Below the pieces are notes generated by a model. It searched no databases. It was not told where the DNA came from and worked only from the letters and a program-made list of their open reading frames with translations. DNA of 22,974 nt. It comes from JBKHYG01 sp046565595 (GTDB lineage: Bacteria > Actinomycetota > AC-67). Numbering within the stretch: the stretch's first letter is position 1; every line of letters begins with the position of its first letter. The translations under genes and the position numbers were made by a program. The stretch is from assembly GCA_046565595.1 (NCBI GenBank), contig JBKHYG010000117.1:1-22974 (forward strand), given 5' to 3'. Below, in pieces: positions 1 through 7,649 of the stretch.

Positions 1-80
1 CATCACGAGGCGTCAAGGCCACGGCGAGCATGGCCAAGGCCAGGGTAGGCGCGGCGAACCGGCCCAGACGACTCAGCATG
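1..80 (-). CDS. Secreted protein, N-terminal fragment (cut by window start)
   Basis: An ATG with first base at 80 opens a frame that runs off the window after 26 codons. The visible peptide starts MLSRLGRFAAPTLALAML, with a positive N-region followed by an Ala/Leu-rich hydrophobic core, which looks like a Sec signal peptide. A GGAGAAA Shine-Dalgarno sequence lies at 89-95 on the minus strand, 8 bases before the ATG, and decides the start. The gene lies downstream of the acylase on the same strand. Too little is visible to name a family; a second secreted hydrolase is possible but unsupported. Confidence 0.6.
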
Positions 81-102
81 ACCAGAGGTTTCTCCGACAC
101 CG

Positions 103-120
103 TCCGGCATCCCTGCCGGA
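103..120 (-). other. Small inverted repeat between the acylase and the next gene
   Basis: A 7-bp perfect stem (TCCGGCA / TGCCGGA) with a 4-base loop lies after the acylase stop at 211 and just upstream of the Shine-Dalgarno sequence of the gene starting at 80. No T-tract follows. It could be a weak terminator or a leader structure. The rest of 121-210 is GC-rich spacer in which I see no gene. Confidence 0.3.
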
Positions 121-210
121 ACGCGCAGCGGATGAAAGCCCTGACCGAAGGGTCCGGTTCGTCCGGTCCGCGGACACCGAACGGGCCACGGCCGGCGTGC
201 CTGTGTTACC

Positions 211-1892
211 TCACCTGGTGGCTTGCAGGGTGAAGGTCGGACCCCCCTGGGCTTCGCCTGCCACCTGAAACACGGGGATGTGTTCCACTGCTTAGCTGAG
301 TACTGGTCGGTCTGATCCCCGAAGTATGGCGAGTTCGGGTTCGTCGAAAGTGAATAGGTCAGGATGGTGCGCACATCCGGGCAGTACCCGTCGAGGTGGG
401 CGGCCATCACGAACGAGGAGCCGTGCGGGATGTTCGAGTAGCCCGACTCGGGCGGCGTTGCGCGCCATGACGAGTTGATCGCGTTGAAGACACCGACGGT
501 TCCAGGCCCACCGTGGATGGGGACGCGCCGCTCTCCACGCTTCTCGTACTGCCATTGCCCAAGTGGTGCATCGAAGGCGATGCCCGCCCGGTTCAGATCA
601 TTGATCGCGCGACCAAGCGCCTCGATGACCTGAGGGTTCTCCGTGTCGAGCCCTCGCGGTGTGTTGACCGGATCGAAGACATCGAAGCCTTCGTCGTAAG
701 GATCGAAGGGCCCAACATAGGGAACGAGTTGTCCGAGCGCGTAGCCAGCGAATCTGCGGAACAGGACCGCGCCTGTCGAATCGAGGTCGTCTCGCAGGTC
801 CCAGCCTTCCAAGGCGTCGCATGCGGGCCCGTCGTTAACGACGAACCCGTCACGGGTCGGGATGAGGGCGTACTGGCGACACATCTCGACCAGCTCGTCT
901 CGCCAGAGCTCACCGGCGTACTGACGGTTGTTGAACACCGCCCAGGCGACATCGTCCACGCTGTCCCAGCCGCGCGCTCCCCTGCCGTCGCTCCCGTCCA
1001 AGGCGTCCTGCATGATCCGGAGACCCAGTCGAGTACGCAGGGATCGCGTGGAACGCTCGTTGCCGATGATGGTCGCGAAACCTTCCAGCGGAAGGTCTGG
1101 GTTCGACAGCCAATAGGAATCGTTCGAGTTGGTCACATAGGTCTTGGTCCGCAGGTACGGCATGTTCGACGGACCGAAGATGCCTTTGCGCGCGGCATCC
1201 GGATCGTTGTCCCAGAAGCAGTCGCTCCGGGAGCCGTCCAGGACCGGGAGGCGCAGCAACTCGAAGGTGGCTACACCGAGGGCCGTGGAACAGACCTCGA
1301 CCTTGGCGTCTGGGACATTGGGAACCGTTCCGATGTCGGCGTACAGGGACCAGCCTTGCGAGTCGGCCGCGATCGTGTTGACCCAAGGGATGCCTTGGTT
1401 GCGCTTCAAGATGTCAAGCAGTTCAGCGGTCGAGTTCGCCTGGTTGGTCTCCATGAAGTGGTTGAAGACCCGGAAGTTGTCGATGTTCGCGTCCGCCATC
1501 GCGAAAGCGGTCGCCGGCGTCCACGGGAACAGCGGCAGGCCGAGGATCTCGGTCAGGATGGGCCCGTAGATGCTCGAGTACAACCGACGGGTTCCGAACC
1601 CCGGGACGGTCACCTCGTCGAAGGTCATCTTCCGCGGGACACCGTCTACGAAGTACGAGTACGGATCACCGGGCACGAGCTTCAACTCGATAGGTGTGAA
1701 GCGGTACGCGGTCGAGACGGTGTGTGACCACGCGAGGAATCGCGTGTTGCCGATCAGGATCAAGGGAACCCCGAACAGGGTCCCACCCGCAACCTCGATG
1801 TCGTTCGCGAAGCCAGGGCGGTTCACATGGAAGGCCGCCTGATAGAAGCGCTCAGGTCCGTCCCACGGGAAGTGCGGGTTGCCGAGCACCAT
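211..1892 (-). pseudogene. Penicillin acylase family protein, C-terminal (beta-chain) part, out of frame with its N-terminal part
   Basis: This segment encodes most of the beta chain of a penicillin-acylase-type Ntn hydrolase of the aculeacin A / acyl-homoserine-lactone acylase kind. Its first codons read MVLGNPHFPWDGPERFYQAA, the block that normally follows the nucleophile region. Further on are VPIHGGPGTVGVFNAI and, near the end, a Ser/Asn-rich stretch followed by YFGDQTDQYSAKQW. It is one frame off from the N-terminal part (join near 1902). A second break near 285-290 is likely: the raw frame turns into Arg/Pro-rich sequence and runs to a stop at 3. One added base after the QW codons instead gives EHIPVFQVAG and a tidy stop at 211. 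A GGAGG at 1897-1901 precedes the ATG at 1892, so separate re-initiation is conceivable. Either the gene is decayed or the assembly carries two indels. Confidence 0.75.
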
Positions 1893-2668
1893 GCCGCCTC
1901 CACACCGTCTGCAAGAGAGTTCTCTCCGATCCCGTAAGCATTCGAGCCGATCGCTCCCAAGGGCAACCGCTCGCCGAGCTCACGGATGTCGTCGACATCG
2001 AACGATGGAGGCGACGACGGGGCGTCTGGCGTTGCGACCAATGGCTTGGCTCGCGTGATCCCATCGATGGCGACACCCGATGAGGCGAGCAGGACCAGCT
2101 GGTAGAAGCGACGGAAGGCATCTAGCCGTGTGATGGGCGACACCCAGGGTTCCGAGATGCAGTCATGCCCGTCGGGGTTGTCGTTGGCGCGGGCATCCTC
2201 CAGGTAGCGGTTGTACCCGGCCACATATCCATCGACCCCTGCGATCAGTTCGGGGTCGACCTTGTTCGTTCCCTGGGACGCGAGCAGTCCCTCGACGACC
2301 TGGGTGTCGATGATGCGCTGGAAGAAGAAGTCAGAGTCGAGGTTGTTGAAGTTGCCACCGTTCCCACGCGACGCATAGGACTTGCCCGGACCGAAGAACT
2401 CGGAACGCCGACCTCGTACCGTCGTGTAGGTGTCGGCCATGACGCAGAGGTTGTCCTGCGCGAAGACATAGCCGAAGCCGTAGGTAGCCGACGGCAGGTC
2501 GTTCGCGTACAGGTGCGGGACGCCGCCCTGGACGCGGACGATATCCACATCGTAGAGATGGCTCGCACCAGCTGGGGCGATCGAGACCAAAGGCAGGAGC
2601 ACGGCGACGGCGGCCAAGAGAGCCACCCTCTTAGAGCGAATTCGGCCAGACACAGGGGTTCCTTCCAT
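1823..2668 (-). pseudogene. Penicillin acylase family protein, N-terminal part with signal peptide and nucleophile Ser, frameshifted
   Basis: Secreted Ntn hydrolase precursor. A basic N-region (RIRSKR) and a hydrophobic core ending in APAGASH form a signal peptide. The alpha-chain region carries the family block YGFGYVFAQDNLCVMADTY. The processing site is GSNAYGIG, with Ser about residue 242 (codon 1943-1945) as the expected autocatalytic nucleophile. Homology ends about 13 codons later near 1902-1906 at a GTGTGG stretch; beyond that the raw frame is nonsense to 1823. Removing two bases (or adding one) there joins it to the C-terminal part. The ATG at 2668 lacks a close Shine-Dalgarno sequence. 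The GTG at 2653 has GGAAGGA a few bases upstream and may be the real start. Family members hydrolyse amide bonds of penicillins, echinocandin-like lipopeptides or acyl-homoserine lactones; the substrate here is unknown. Confidence 0.8.
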
Positions 2669-2725
2669 CCGGGTACGAGATACTGATTTCTCCCCGTCTG
2701 GCCCGGATACCTGCCCGCCTTCCCG

Positions 2726-3166
2726 TTAGCCCTTCAGGGATTCCATGAAGCCGTCGGGGTCCTTCAGGCTGATGGTGAGTCGACGCAGTGCGATCTGCCG
2801 GCCACTGAACCTGCGAACGAGCCAACCAGAGATCTTCCCAACCTTCTGGCCGCCGATCGCTCTGGCGATGTCCAGCACGGCTGAGGCCGGTGGCTGGATC
2901 CGAAGTTCCACCAACCCGCTGCCCGCTCGATTCACCAACCAACGGCCGCGGCGCCCGTGCACGCCGCGGGTCAAGCCCTTCAGATCGGGCAGCCGGCGCA
3001 TGGCCTCGATCTGCGAGCGGGGGATCACCGAGTGGAAGGTCGGAGGCTCTCCGAAGGAGACCTCCACCGAATGCTCGGTCACGACGACATCTCCGCCACG
3101 CGTAGATGGCGCAACGGCAGAACCCAGCCTTCCGGCTGCATCCTCAGAGAACTCGAACCTGTCCAT
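2726..3166 (-). CDS. Uncharacterised 146-residue protein
   Basis: Not recognised as a named family. The protein has no signal peptide or membrane segment. It contains an Arg/Gly-rich central block (GVHGRRGRWLVNRAGSGLVE) and ends LTISLKDPDGFMESLKG. From memory, similar GRWLVN...GLV plus a C-terminal DPDGL-type ending occurs in uncharacterised actinobacterial proteins, but I cannot confirm this. I chose the ATG at 3166 over the upstream ATG at 3202, because the latter would read through the repeat/promoter region and a good -10 lies only 7 bases before 3166. The gene is divergent from the small helix-turn-helix gene and shares its regulatory region, which suggests co-regulation. The acylase gene follows 57 bases downstream on the same strand and could be co-transcribed. 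Confidence 0.7.
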   Translation of the reverse strand: MDRFEFSEDAAGRLGSAVAPSTRGGDVVVTEHSVEVSFGEPPTFHSVIPRSQIEAMRRLPDLKGLTRGVHGRRGRWLVNRAGSGLVELRIQPPASAVLDIARAIGGQKVGKISGWLVRRFSGRQIALRRLTISLKDPDGFMESLKG

Positions 3167-3167
3167 T

Positions 3168-3216
3168 CTGTCAAGGCTACCTTTACAACAGCGGTCTGTC
3201 AAGGTATCCTTTACAA
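3168..3216. promoter_or_regulatory. Tandem palindromic operator and overlapping divergent promoters
   Basis: Two 21-base copies at 3168-3188 and 3196-3216 (28-base period, 3 mismatches) each contain the imperfect palindrome TGTCAAGG-N3-CCTTTACA. The plus strand reads TTTACA (3182-3187), 17 bases, TATCCT (3205-3210), then 9 bases to the ATG at 3220. The minus strand reads TTGACA (3197-3202), 17 bases, TAGCCT (3174-3179), then 7 bases to the ATG at 3166. Each repeat therefore supplies a -35 for one gene and a -10 for the other. A regulator bound here would block both promoters. Leaderless or near-leaderless transcripts are inferred from the spacing and the absence of Shine-Dalgarno sequences. 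Confidence 0.75.
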
Positions 3217-3219
3217 GCC

Positions 3220-3480
3220 ATGGAAGCGGGTGACCGACGCAGGATGGCTAGGAGGCTAGCCACGCACGCCGCGCTGGTGGCGCTAGCCATCAGGGGCAGG
3301 CGATCGAGCGAGCCGTCTCCGCTGGCCGCCGTCGGAGCGTGCGAGATTCTCGCCGAGTTGGCCGAAGAGGTGCAGCGGGCGCTCGTCGCCGACGCCCGGG
3401 CCGCAGGCCATACCTGGCAGGAGATCGGAGATATCTTGGGAACGACCCGCCAAGCCGCGTTCCAGCGGTTCGGCGCGTGA
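3220..3480 (+). CDS. Small helix-turn-helix protein (86 residues)
   Basis: A soluble 86-residue protein. The N-terminal half is Arg/Ala-rich and helical. Residues about 41-60 (CEILAELAEEVQRALVADAR) form a likely helix. Residues about 60-84 (RAAGHTWQEIGDILGTTRQA) are a clear helix-turn-helix of the type ending in RQAAFQRF, seen in many small actinobacterial DNA-binding proteins. The ATG at 3220 has no Shine-Dalgarno sequence but sits 9 bases after a TATCCT -10, so a leaderless message is likely. The palindromic repeats immediately upstream make it the obvious candidate to regulate itself and the divergent 146-residue gene. Its stop lies 7 bases from the convergent clpC stop. The DNA-binding role is inferred; the target site is a hypothesis. 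Confidence 0.75.
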   Translation: MEAGDRRRMARRLATHAALVALAIRGRRSSEPSPLAAVGACEILAELAEEVQRALVADARAAGHTWQEIGDILGTTRQAAFQRFGA

Positions 3481-3487
3481 AGCTCGA

Positions 3488-5980
3488 TCAGTTCTGGTTC
3501 GAAGCCATCTCCACGGGCGGATGGTCTGGAGACTTGGCCACCTCGAAGACGATCTCGTCATCCTTGGCGTCCACGACCACGGTGTTGCCCGTGCTGAACT
3601 CACCCATCAGCAACTTCTCTGACAGCGGGTCCTCGACCATCTTCTGTAGCGCCCGCCGCAGGGGCCTCGCCCCGAGCAACTGGTCGTAGCCCTTGTCGGC
3701 GATCAAGGTCTTGGCCGGGTCGGTGAGGATCAACTCCACATCCTTGGCCTTCAACTGCTCGGTGATCCGGCGGGCCAGGAGCGTGACGATCTCCTTCACA
3801 TCCTCGCGCGTCAGCGGATAGAAGACGATCAACTCGTCGATACGGTTCAGGAACTCTGGCCTGAAGGACCGCTTGACCTCGTCCAGGACCTTCTCGCGCA
3901 TCCGGTCGTAATCCATCGCATCGACATGCTTGCTCGCGAATCCGAGCCCCTTCTTCTCGAGGTCGCGGGTTCCGAGGTTGGAGGTCATGATGATGACGGT
4001 GTTCTTGAAGTCCACGGTGCGACCCTGGGAGTCGGTCAGGCGACCGTCTTCGAGGATCTGCAGCAAGGTGTTGAACACATCCGGATGAGCCTTCTCGATC
4101 TCGTCGAACAGCACGACGCTGAAGGGACGACGACGGACACGCTCGGTCAGCTGGCCTCCCTCTTCGTAGCCGACATAGCCCGGGGGCGAACCGATGAGCC
4201 GGGAGACCGTGTGCTTCTCCATGTACTCGCTCATGTCCAACTGGATGAGCGCGTTGGCGTCACCGAACAGGAACTCGGCGAGGGTCTTCGCGAGCTCGGT
4301 CTTGCCGACGCCTGAGGGGCCGGCGAAGATGAACGAGCCGCTGGGACGCTTCGGATCCTTCAACCCCGCGCGTGTGCGTCGGATCGAACGCGACAGCGCC
4401 TTGATCGCCTCTTCCTGGCTGATGATGTTGCGGTGGAGTTCCTCCTCCATGCGCAACAACTTCGCCGTCTCCTCTTCGGTGAGCTTGTAGACCGGGATAC
4501 CCGTCCACATCGCCAAGACCTCGGCGATCTCTTCCTCGCCCATGATCTTGTCGTCGGCCAGATCGTCCTCTTCGGGAAGTTCCTCTTGAGCCTTGCGGCG
4601 AGCGGCCAGTTCGTGTTCGCGCGCACGCAGGCGATCCGCCCGATCGAAGTCCTTCTCTGCGATCGCGGTCTCCTTCTCGAGGCGAACCTCGCGCATCTCG
4701 CTCTCGAGTGCGCGCAGTTCCTCGGGTACGGTCACGCCGCGGATGCGCATACGACTGCCCGCTTCATCGATCAGGTCGATGGCCTTGTCCGGCAGGAAAC
4801 GGTCGCTGATGTAGCGGTCCGCGAGATTCGCAGCGGCCACCAGCGCCTCGTCGGTGATCTCGACGCGGTGGTGACTCTCGTAACGCTCACGGAGTCCCTT
4901 GAGGATCTCGATGGTGTCCGCGACCGACGGCTCCTCGACCTTGACCGGTTGGAAGCGCCGTTCAAGAGCGGCGTCCTTCTCGACATGCTTGCGGTACTCA
5001 TCGAGGGTGGTAGCCCCGACGGTCTGCAGTTCGCCGCGCGCAAGCATCGGCTTCAGGATGCTCGCGGCATCGATCGCACCCTCGGCCGCGCCCGCGCCGA
5101 CCAGCGTGTGGATCTCGTCGATGAACAGGATGATGTCTCCGCGAGTGCGGATCTCTTTCAGGACCTTCTTGAGTCGCTCCTCGAAGTCGCCGCGGTAGCG
5201 AGACCCAGCGACCAGGGCTCCTAGATCGAGTGTGTAGATCTGCTTGCCGCGGATCGTCTCGGGAACCTCGTCAGACACGATCTTCTGAGCGAGCCCTTCG
5301 ACGATCGCGGTCTTACCGACACCTGGCTCGCCTATCAAGACAGGGTTGTTCTTGGTCCTACGGGACAGGATCTGCATGACCCGTTCGATCTCGCGGCCAC
5401 GGCCGATGGTCGGATCGAGCTTGGATTCGCGTGCGAGTTGGGTGAGGTTGCGGCCGAACTGGTCCAGCACCGCAGAGCCGCCCGGCTGACCTTCACCTGC
5501 CGGGGCCTCCGGCGTGGATCCCTTTCCGCCCTTGGTCGAAGCCTGATAGCCCTGCAGCAGCGCGATGACCGTCTGGCGGACCTTCGCGAGATCCGCCCCC
5601 AACTTGACGAGCACCCCAGCGGCCACGCCTTCGCCCTCGCGGATCAGGCCGAGCAGGATGTGTTCGGTGCCGATGTAGTTGTGTCCGAGCTGCAGCGCTT
5701 CACGGAGCGAGAACTCGAGGACCTTCTTGGCCCGAGGCGTGAAGGGGATATGTCCGGTGGACGGGTTAGCGTCGCGACCGATGATCTCTTCGACCTGCTG
5801 GCGGACCGCCTGCAGGCTGATGTCCAAGGATTCGAGCGCCTTGGCCGCAACACCCTCACCCTCGTGGATCAGACCCAGCAGGATGTGCTCGGTGCCGATG
5901 TAGTTGTGGTTGAGGGCCCGGGCTTCCTCTTGAGCGAGGACCACCACGCGCCTAGCGCGATCGGTGAAGCGCTCGAACAT
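3488..5980 (-). CDS. clpC: ClpC, ATP-dependent Clp protease ATP-binding subunit
   Basis: HSP100 unfoldase that feeds substrates to the ClpP peptidase in the cytoplasm. The 830 residues match the usual ClpC length. Two Clp-N repeats span about 1-145, with NYIGTEHILLGLI occurring twice. AAA-1 has Walker A GEPGVGKT (217-224) and Walker B ILFIDEI (about 284-290). A coiled UVR-like middle segment spans about 425-470. AAA-2 has Walker A GPSGVGKT (554-561) and Walker B VVLFDEIE (about 622-629). The ATG at 5980 is fixed by a GGAGGAGAAA Shine-Dalgarno sequence and by the conserved start MFERFTDRARRVV. The gene has its own promoter upstream and lies after lysS on the same strand, as in other actinobacteria, but without the Lsr2 gene often found between them. 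Confidence 0.97.
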   Translation of the reverse strand: MFERFTDRARRVVVLAQEEARALNHNYIGTEHILLGLIHEGEGVAAKALESLDISLQAVRQQVEEIIGRDANPSTGHIPFTPRAKKVLEFSLREALQLGHNYIGTEHILLGLIREGEGVAAGVLVKLGADLAKVRQTVIALLQGYQASTKGGKGSTPEAPAGEGQPGGSAVLDQFGRNLTQLARESKLDPTIGRGREIERVMQILSRRTKNNPVLIGEPGVGKTAIVEGLAQKIVSDEVPETIRGKQIYTLDLGALVAGSRYRGDFEERLKKVLKEIRTRGDIILFIDEIHTLVGAGAAEGAIDAASILKPMLARGELQTVGATTLDEYRKHVEKDAALERRFQPVKVEEPSVADTIEILKGLRERYESHHRVEITDEALVAAANLADRYISDRFLPDKAIDLIDEAGSRMRIRGVTVPEELRALESEMREVRLEKETAIAEKDFDRADRLRAREHELAARRKAQEELPEEDDLADDKIMGEEEIAEVLAMWTGIPVYKLTEEETAKLLRMEEELHRNIISQEEAIKALSRSIRRTRAGLKDPKRPSGSFIFAGPSGVGKTELAKTLAEFLFGDANALIQLDMSEYMEKHTVSRLIGSPPGYVGYEEGGQLTERVRRRPFSVVLFDEIEKAHPDVFNTLLQILEDGRLTDSQGRTVDFKNTVIIMTSNLGTRDLEKKGLGFASKHVDAMDYDRMREKVLDEVKRSFRPEFLNRIDELIVFYPLTREDVKEIVTLLARRITEQLKAKDVELILTDPAKTLIADKGYDQLLGARPLRRALQKMVEDPLSEKLLMGEFSTGNTVVVDAKDDEIVFEVAKSPDHPPVEMASNQN

Positions 5981-6009
5981 CGTTTCTCCTCCAGGGTTGG
6001 CTTGGGTCG

Positions 6010-6036
6010 ATTATAGGGAGGCGAAACCCTTCCGCC
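6010..6036 (-). promoter_or_regulatory. clpC promoter -10 with adjacent inverted repeat
   Basis: On the minus strand a perfect TATAAT lies at 6010-6015, 30 bases before the clpC ATG, leaving a leader with a strong Shine-Dalgarno sequence. Immediately upstream, at 6020-6036, is GGCGGAA-GGG-TTTCGCC, an inverted repeat with one mismatch lying where the -10/-35 spacer should be. No good -35 is visible, which fits an activator-dependent or repressed promoter. It is not the HAIR (HspR) sequence and does not match the ClgR box as I remember it. The rest of the 205-base lysS-clpC gap holds only a short CGGCG-GAT-CGCCG stem at 6164-6176 and no gene. Confidence 0.55.
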
Positions 6037-6185
6037 CCAGTCCTTAACTAACTGCGTCGTCATCAGGAACAACGACCTTGAGGACCTATTCGTTCCGACT
6101 TAGTCCCAACGAACCGTTCCTGCCCGTTACTTATGGTTCTCACACCTTGGGAGGTTGGAACACCGGCGGATCGCCGAACCCGGAT

Positions 6186-7649
6186 CTAGCCCTCGGGACG
6201 CATGGTCGGGAACAAGATCACTTCCCTGATCGTGGGCTGATCGGTCAGCAGCATGACCAGGCGATCGACGCCGACCCCCAGACCTCCGGCGGGAGGCATC
6301 CCGTATTCCAATGCGCGCAGGTAATCCTCATCGACGCTCATCGCCTCGGCGTCGCCCGCGGCCTTCGCCCGGGCCTGAGCTTCGAAGCGGCTCCGCTGAT
6401 CGGTCGGATCGGTCAACTCGCTGAAGGCGTTGGCGATCTCGCGGCCAGCGATGATCAGTTCGAAGCGTTCGGTCACATGGTCGTCGTCGCGATGGAGCCG
6501 CGCCAACGGTGAGACCTCTACGGGATAGTCGGTAACGAAGGTCGGATCCCACAGGTTGCCTTCGACATGCTTCTCGAACAGTTCGGTGATCAGCTTGCCG
6601 ACCCCCCAGGACCCTTCGTGGGGAACGCCATGCTCGTCACACACCTTCCGCACCTGTTCGATCGTCATCTCGTAGGACAACTCTTGCATCCCGATCGCTT
6701 CCCGGACCAGATCGAGAAGTGGGGCGCGACGCCAGGGTCCGCCGAGGTTGATCTCGCGCTCCTGATAGTTGACGGATCCGACGCCGGCGGCGTCCTGGAT
6801 CAACTCTTGGGTCAGTTGCATCATGTCGTGGTAGTCCGCGTAAGCCTGGTACACCTCGAGCATCGTGAACTCCGGGTTGTGCCGCGGACTCATGCCCTCG
6901 TTGCGGAAGTTGCGGTTCAGTTCGAAGACCTTCTCCAGTCCGCCGACGACCAGCCTCTTCAGGTAGAGCTCTGGCGCAACGCGCAGGTAGAGATCCAGTT
7001 CGAGGGCGTTCATGTGGGTCACGAACGGGCGAGCAGACGCACCTCCGGGCTGCGTCTGGAGCATCGGGGTCTCTACCTCGACGAAACCTCGTTCCGTCAG
7101 GGAGGTTCGCAGCGAAGCGACGATCCGGGAGCGTTCGAGCGCAACGCGACGCGCCTCTGGATTGACGATCAGGTCCAGGTACCGTCGACGGTATCGGGTC
7201 TCGAGGTCCTTCAGGCCAGACCACTTCTCCGGCAATGGCCGGATGGCCTTCGCCAGCAGGACCAACTCGCCGATCCGGACCGAGAGCTCTCCCCTCTTGC
7301 TACGGATCACCTCGCCGCGCGCACCGACGACATCTCCCAGATCAAGATCCTCGAACAGTGCCATGCCGTCGTCGCCCAGCGCGTCCAGCGCCGCCATCAG
7401 TTGGATCTCTCCGGTCGCGTCGCGAAGAACACCGAACGCGAGCTTGCCGTGGCCTCGCTTCAACATCAGGCGGCCAGCGACCGAAGCCTGCTCGCCTGTG
7501 GAAGCGCCGGGTTCGATGGCCTCGTACTGCTGCTGCAGGGCGGCGGCCTCGTGCGAACGGTCGAACCGGACCGGGTACGGTTCGACCCCGGAGTGCCGCA
7601 GCCGCTCAACCTTGTCGAACCTGGCCTGTTCGAACTCGTCGTAGTTCAT
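6186..7649 (-). CDS. lysS: Lysyl-tRNA synthetase, class II
   Basis: Charges tRNA-Lys with lysine in the cytoplasm. The 487 residues fit bacterial LysS. An OB-fold anticodon-binding domain lies at about 55-135. Class II motif 1 is near 188-197 (GFVEVETPML), motif 2 at about 248-265 (FRNEGMSPRHNPEFTMLE) and motif 3 near the C-terminus (GLGVGVDRLVMLL). I chose the ATG at 7649 rather than one at 7703. It overlaps the coaX stop as ATGA, has GGGAGAG upstream, and begins directly with the native MNYDEFEQARFDKVERL; the longer frame only adds coaX-overlapping sequence. It is the last gene of the DUF2520-pan-nadC-coaX-lysS operon. Confidence 0.96.
   Translation of the reverse strand: MNYDEFEQARFDKVERLRHSGVEPYPVRFDRSHEAAALQQQYEAIEPGASTGEQASVAGRLMLKRGHGKLAFGVLRDATGEIQLMAALDALGDDGMALFEDLDLGDVVGARGEVIRSKRGELSVRIGELVLLAKAIRPLPEKWSGLKDLETRYRRRYLDLIVNPEARRVALERSRIVASLRTSLTERGFVEVETPMLQTQPGGASARPFVTHMNALELDLYLRVAPELYLKRLVVGGLEKVFELNRNFRNEGMSPRHNPEFTMLEVYQAYADYHDMMQLTQELIQDAAGVGSVNYQEREINLGGPWRRAPLLDLVREAIGMQELSYEMTIEQVRKVCDEHGVPHEGSWGVGKLITELFEKHVEGNLWDPTFVTDYPVEVSPLARLHRDDDHVTERFELIIAGREIANAFSELTDPTDQRSRFEAQARAKAAGDAEAMSVDEDYLRALEYGMPPAGGLGVGVDRLVMLLTDQPTIREVILFPTMRPEG

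Noticed and set aside
3..290. In-frame Arg/Pro-rich extension of the acylase reading frame down to a stop at position 3
   Set aside because: It reads through the intergenic hairpin and, out of frame, through the signal peptide of the next gene. One base shift near 287 gives a natural-looking end at 211.
513..1727. 404-codon plus-strand frame
   Set aside because: Antisense to clear penicillin-acylase sequence; no motifs, and its composition is that of a high-GC shadow frame.
1902..1906. Programmed ribosomal frameshift in the acylase gene
   Set aside because: No slippery heptamer or following pseudoknot is evident, and the family does not use recoding as far as I know. A second break further down fits decay or sequencing error better.
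3168..3216. CRISPR or mobile-element terminal repeat
   Set aside because: Only two copies with a 7-base gap and no cas or transposase genes; position and content fit promoters/operators.
6164..6176. CGGCG-GAT-CGCCG as a lysS terminator
   Set aside because: Only 5 bp with a 3-base loop and no T-run; too weak to annotate on its own.
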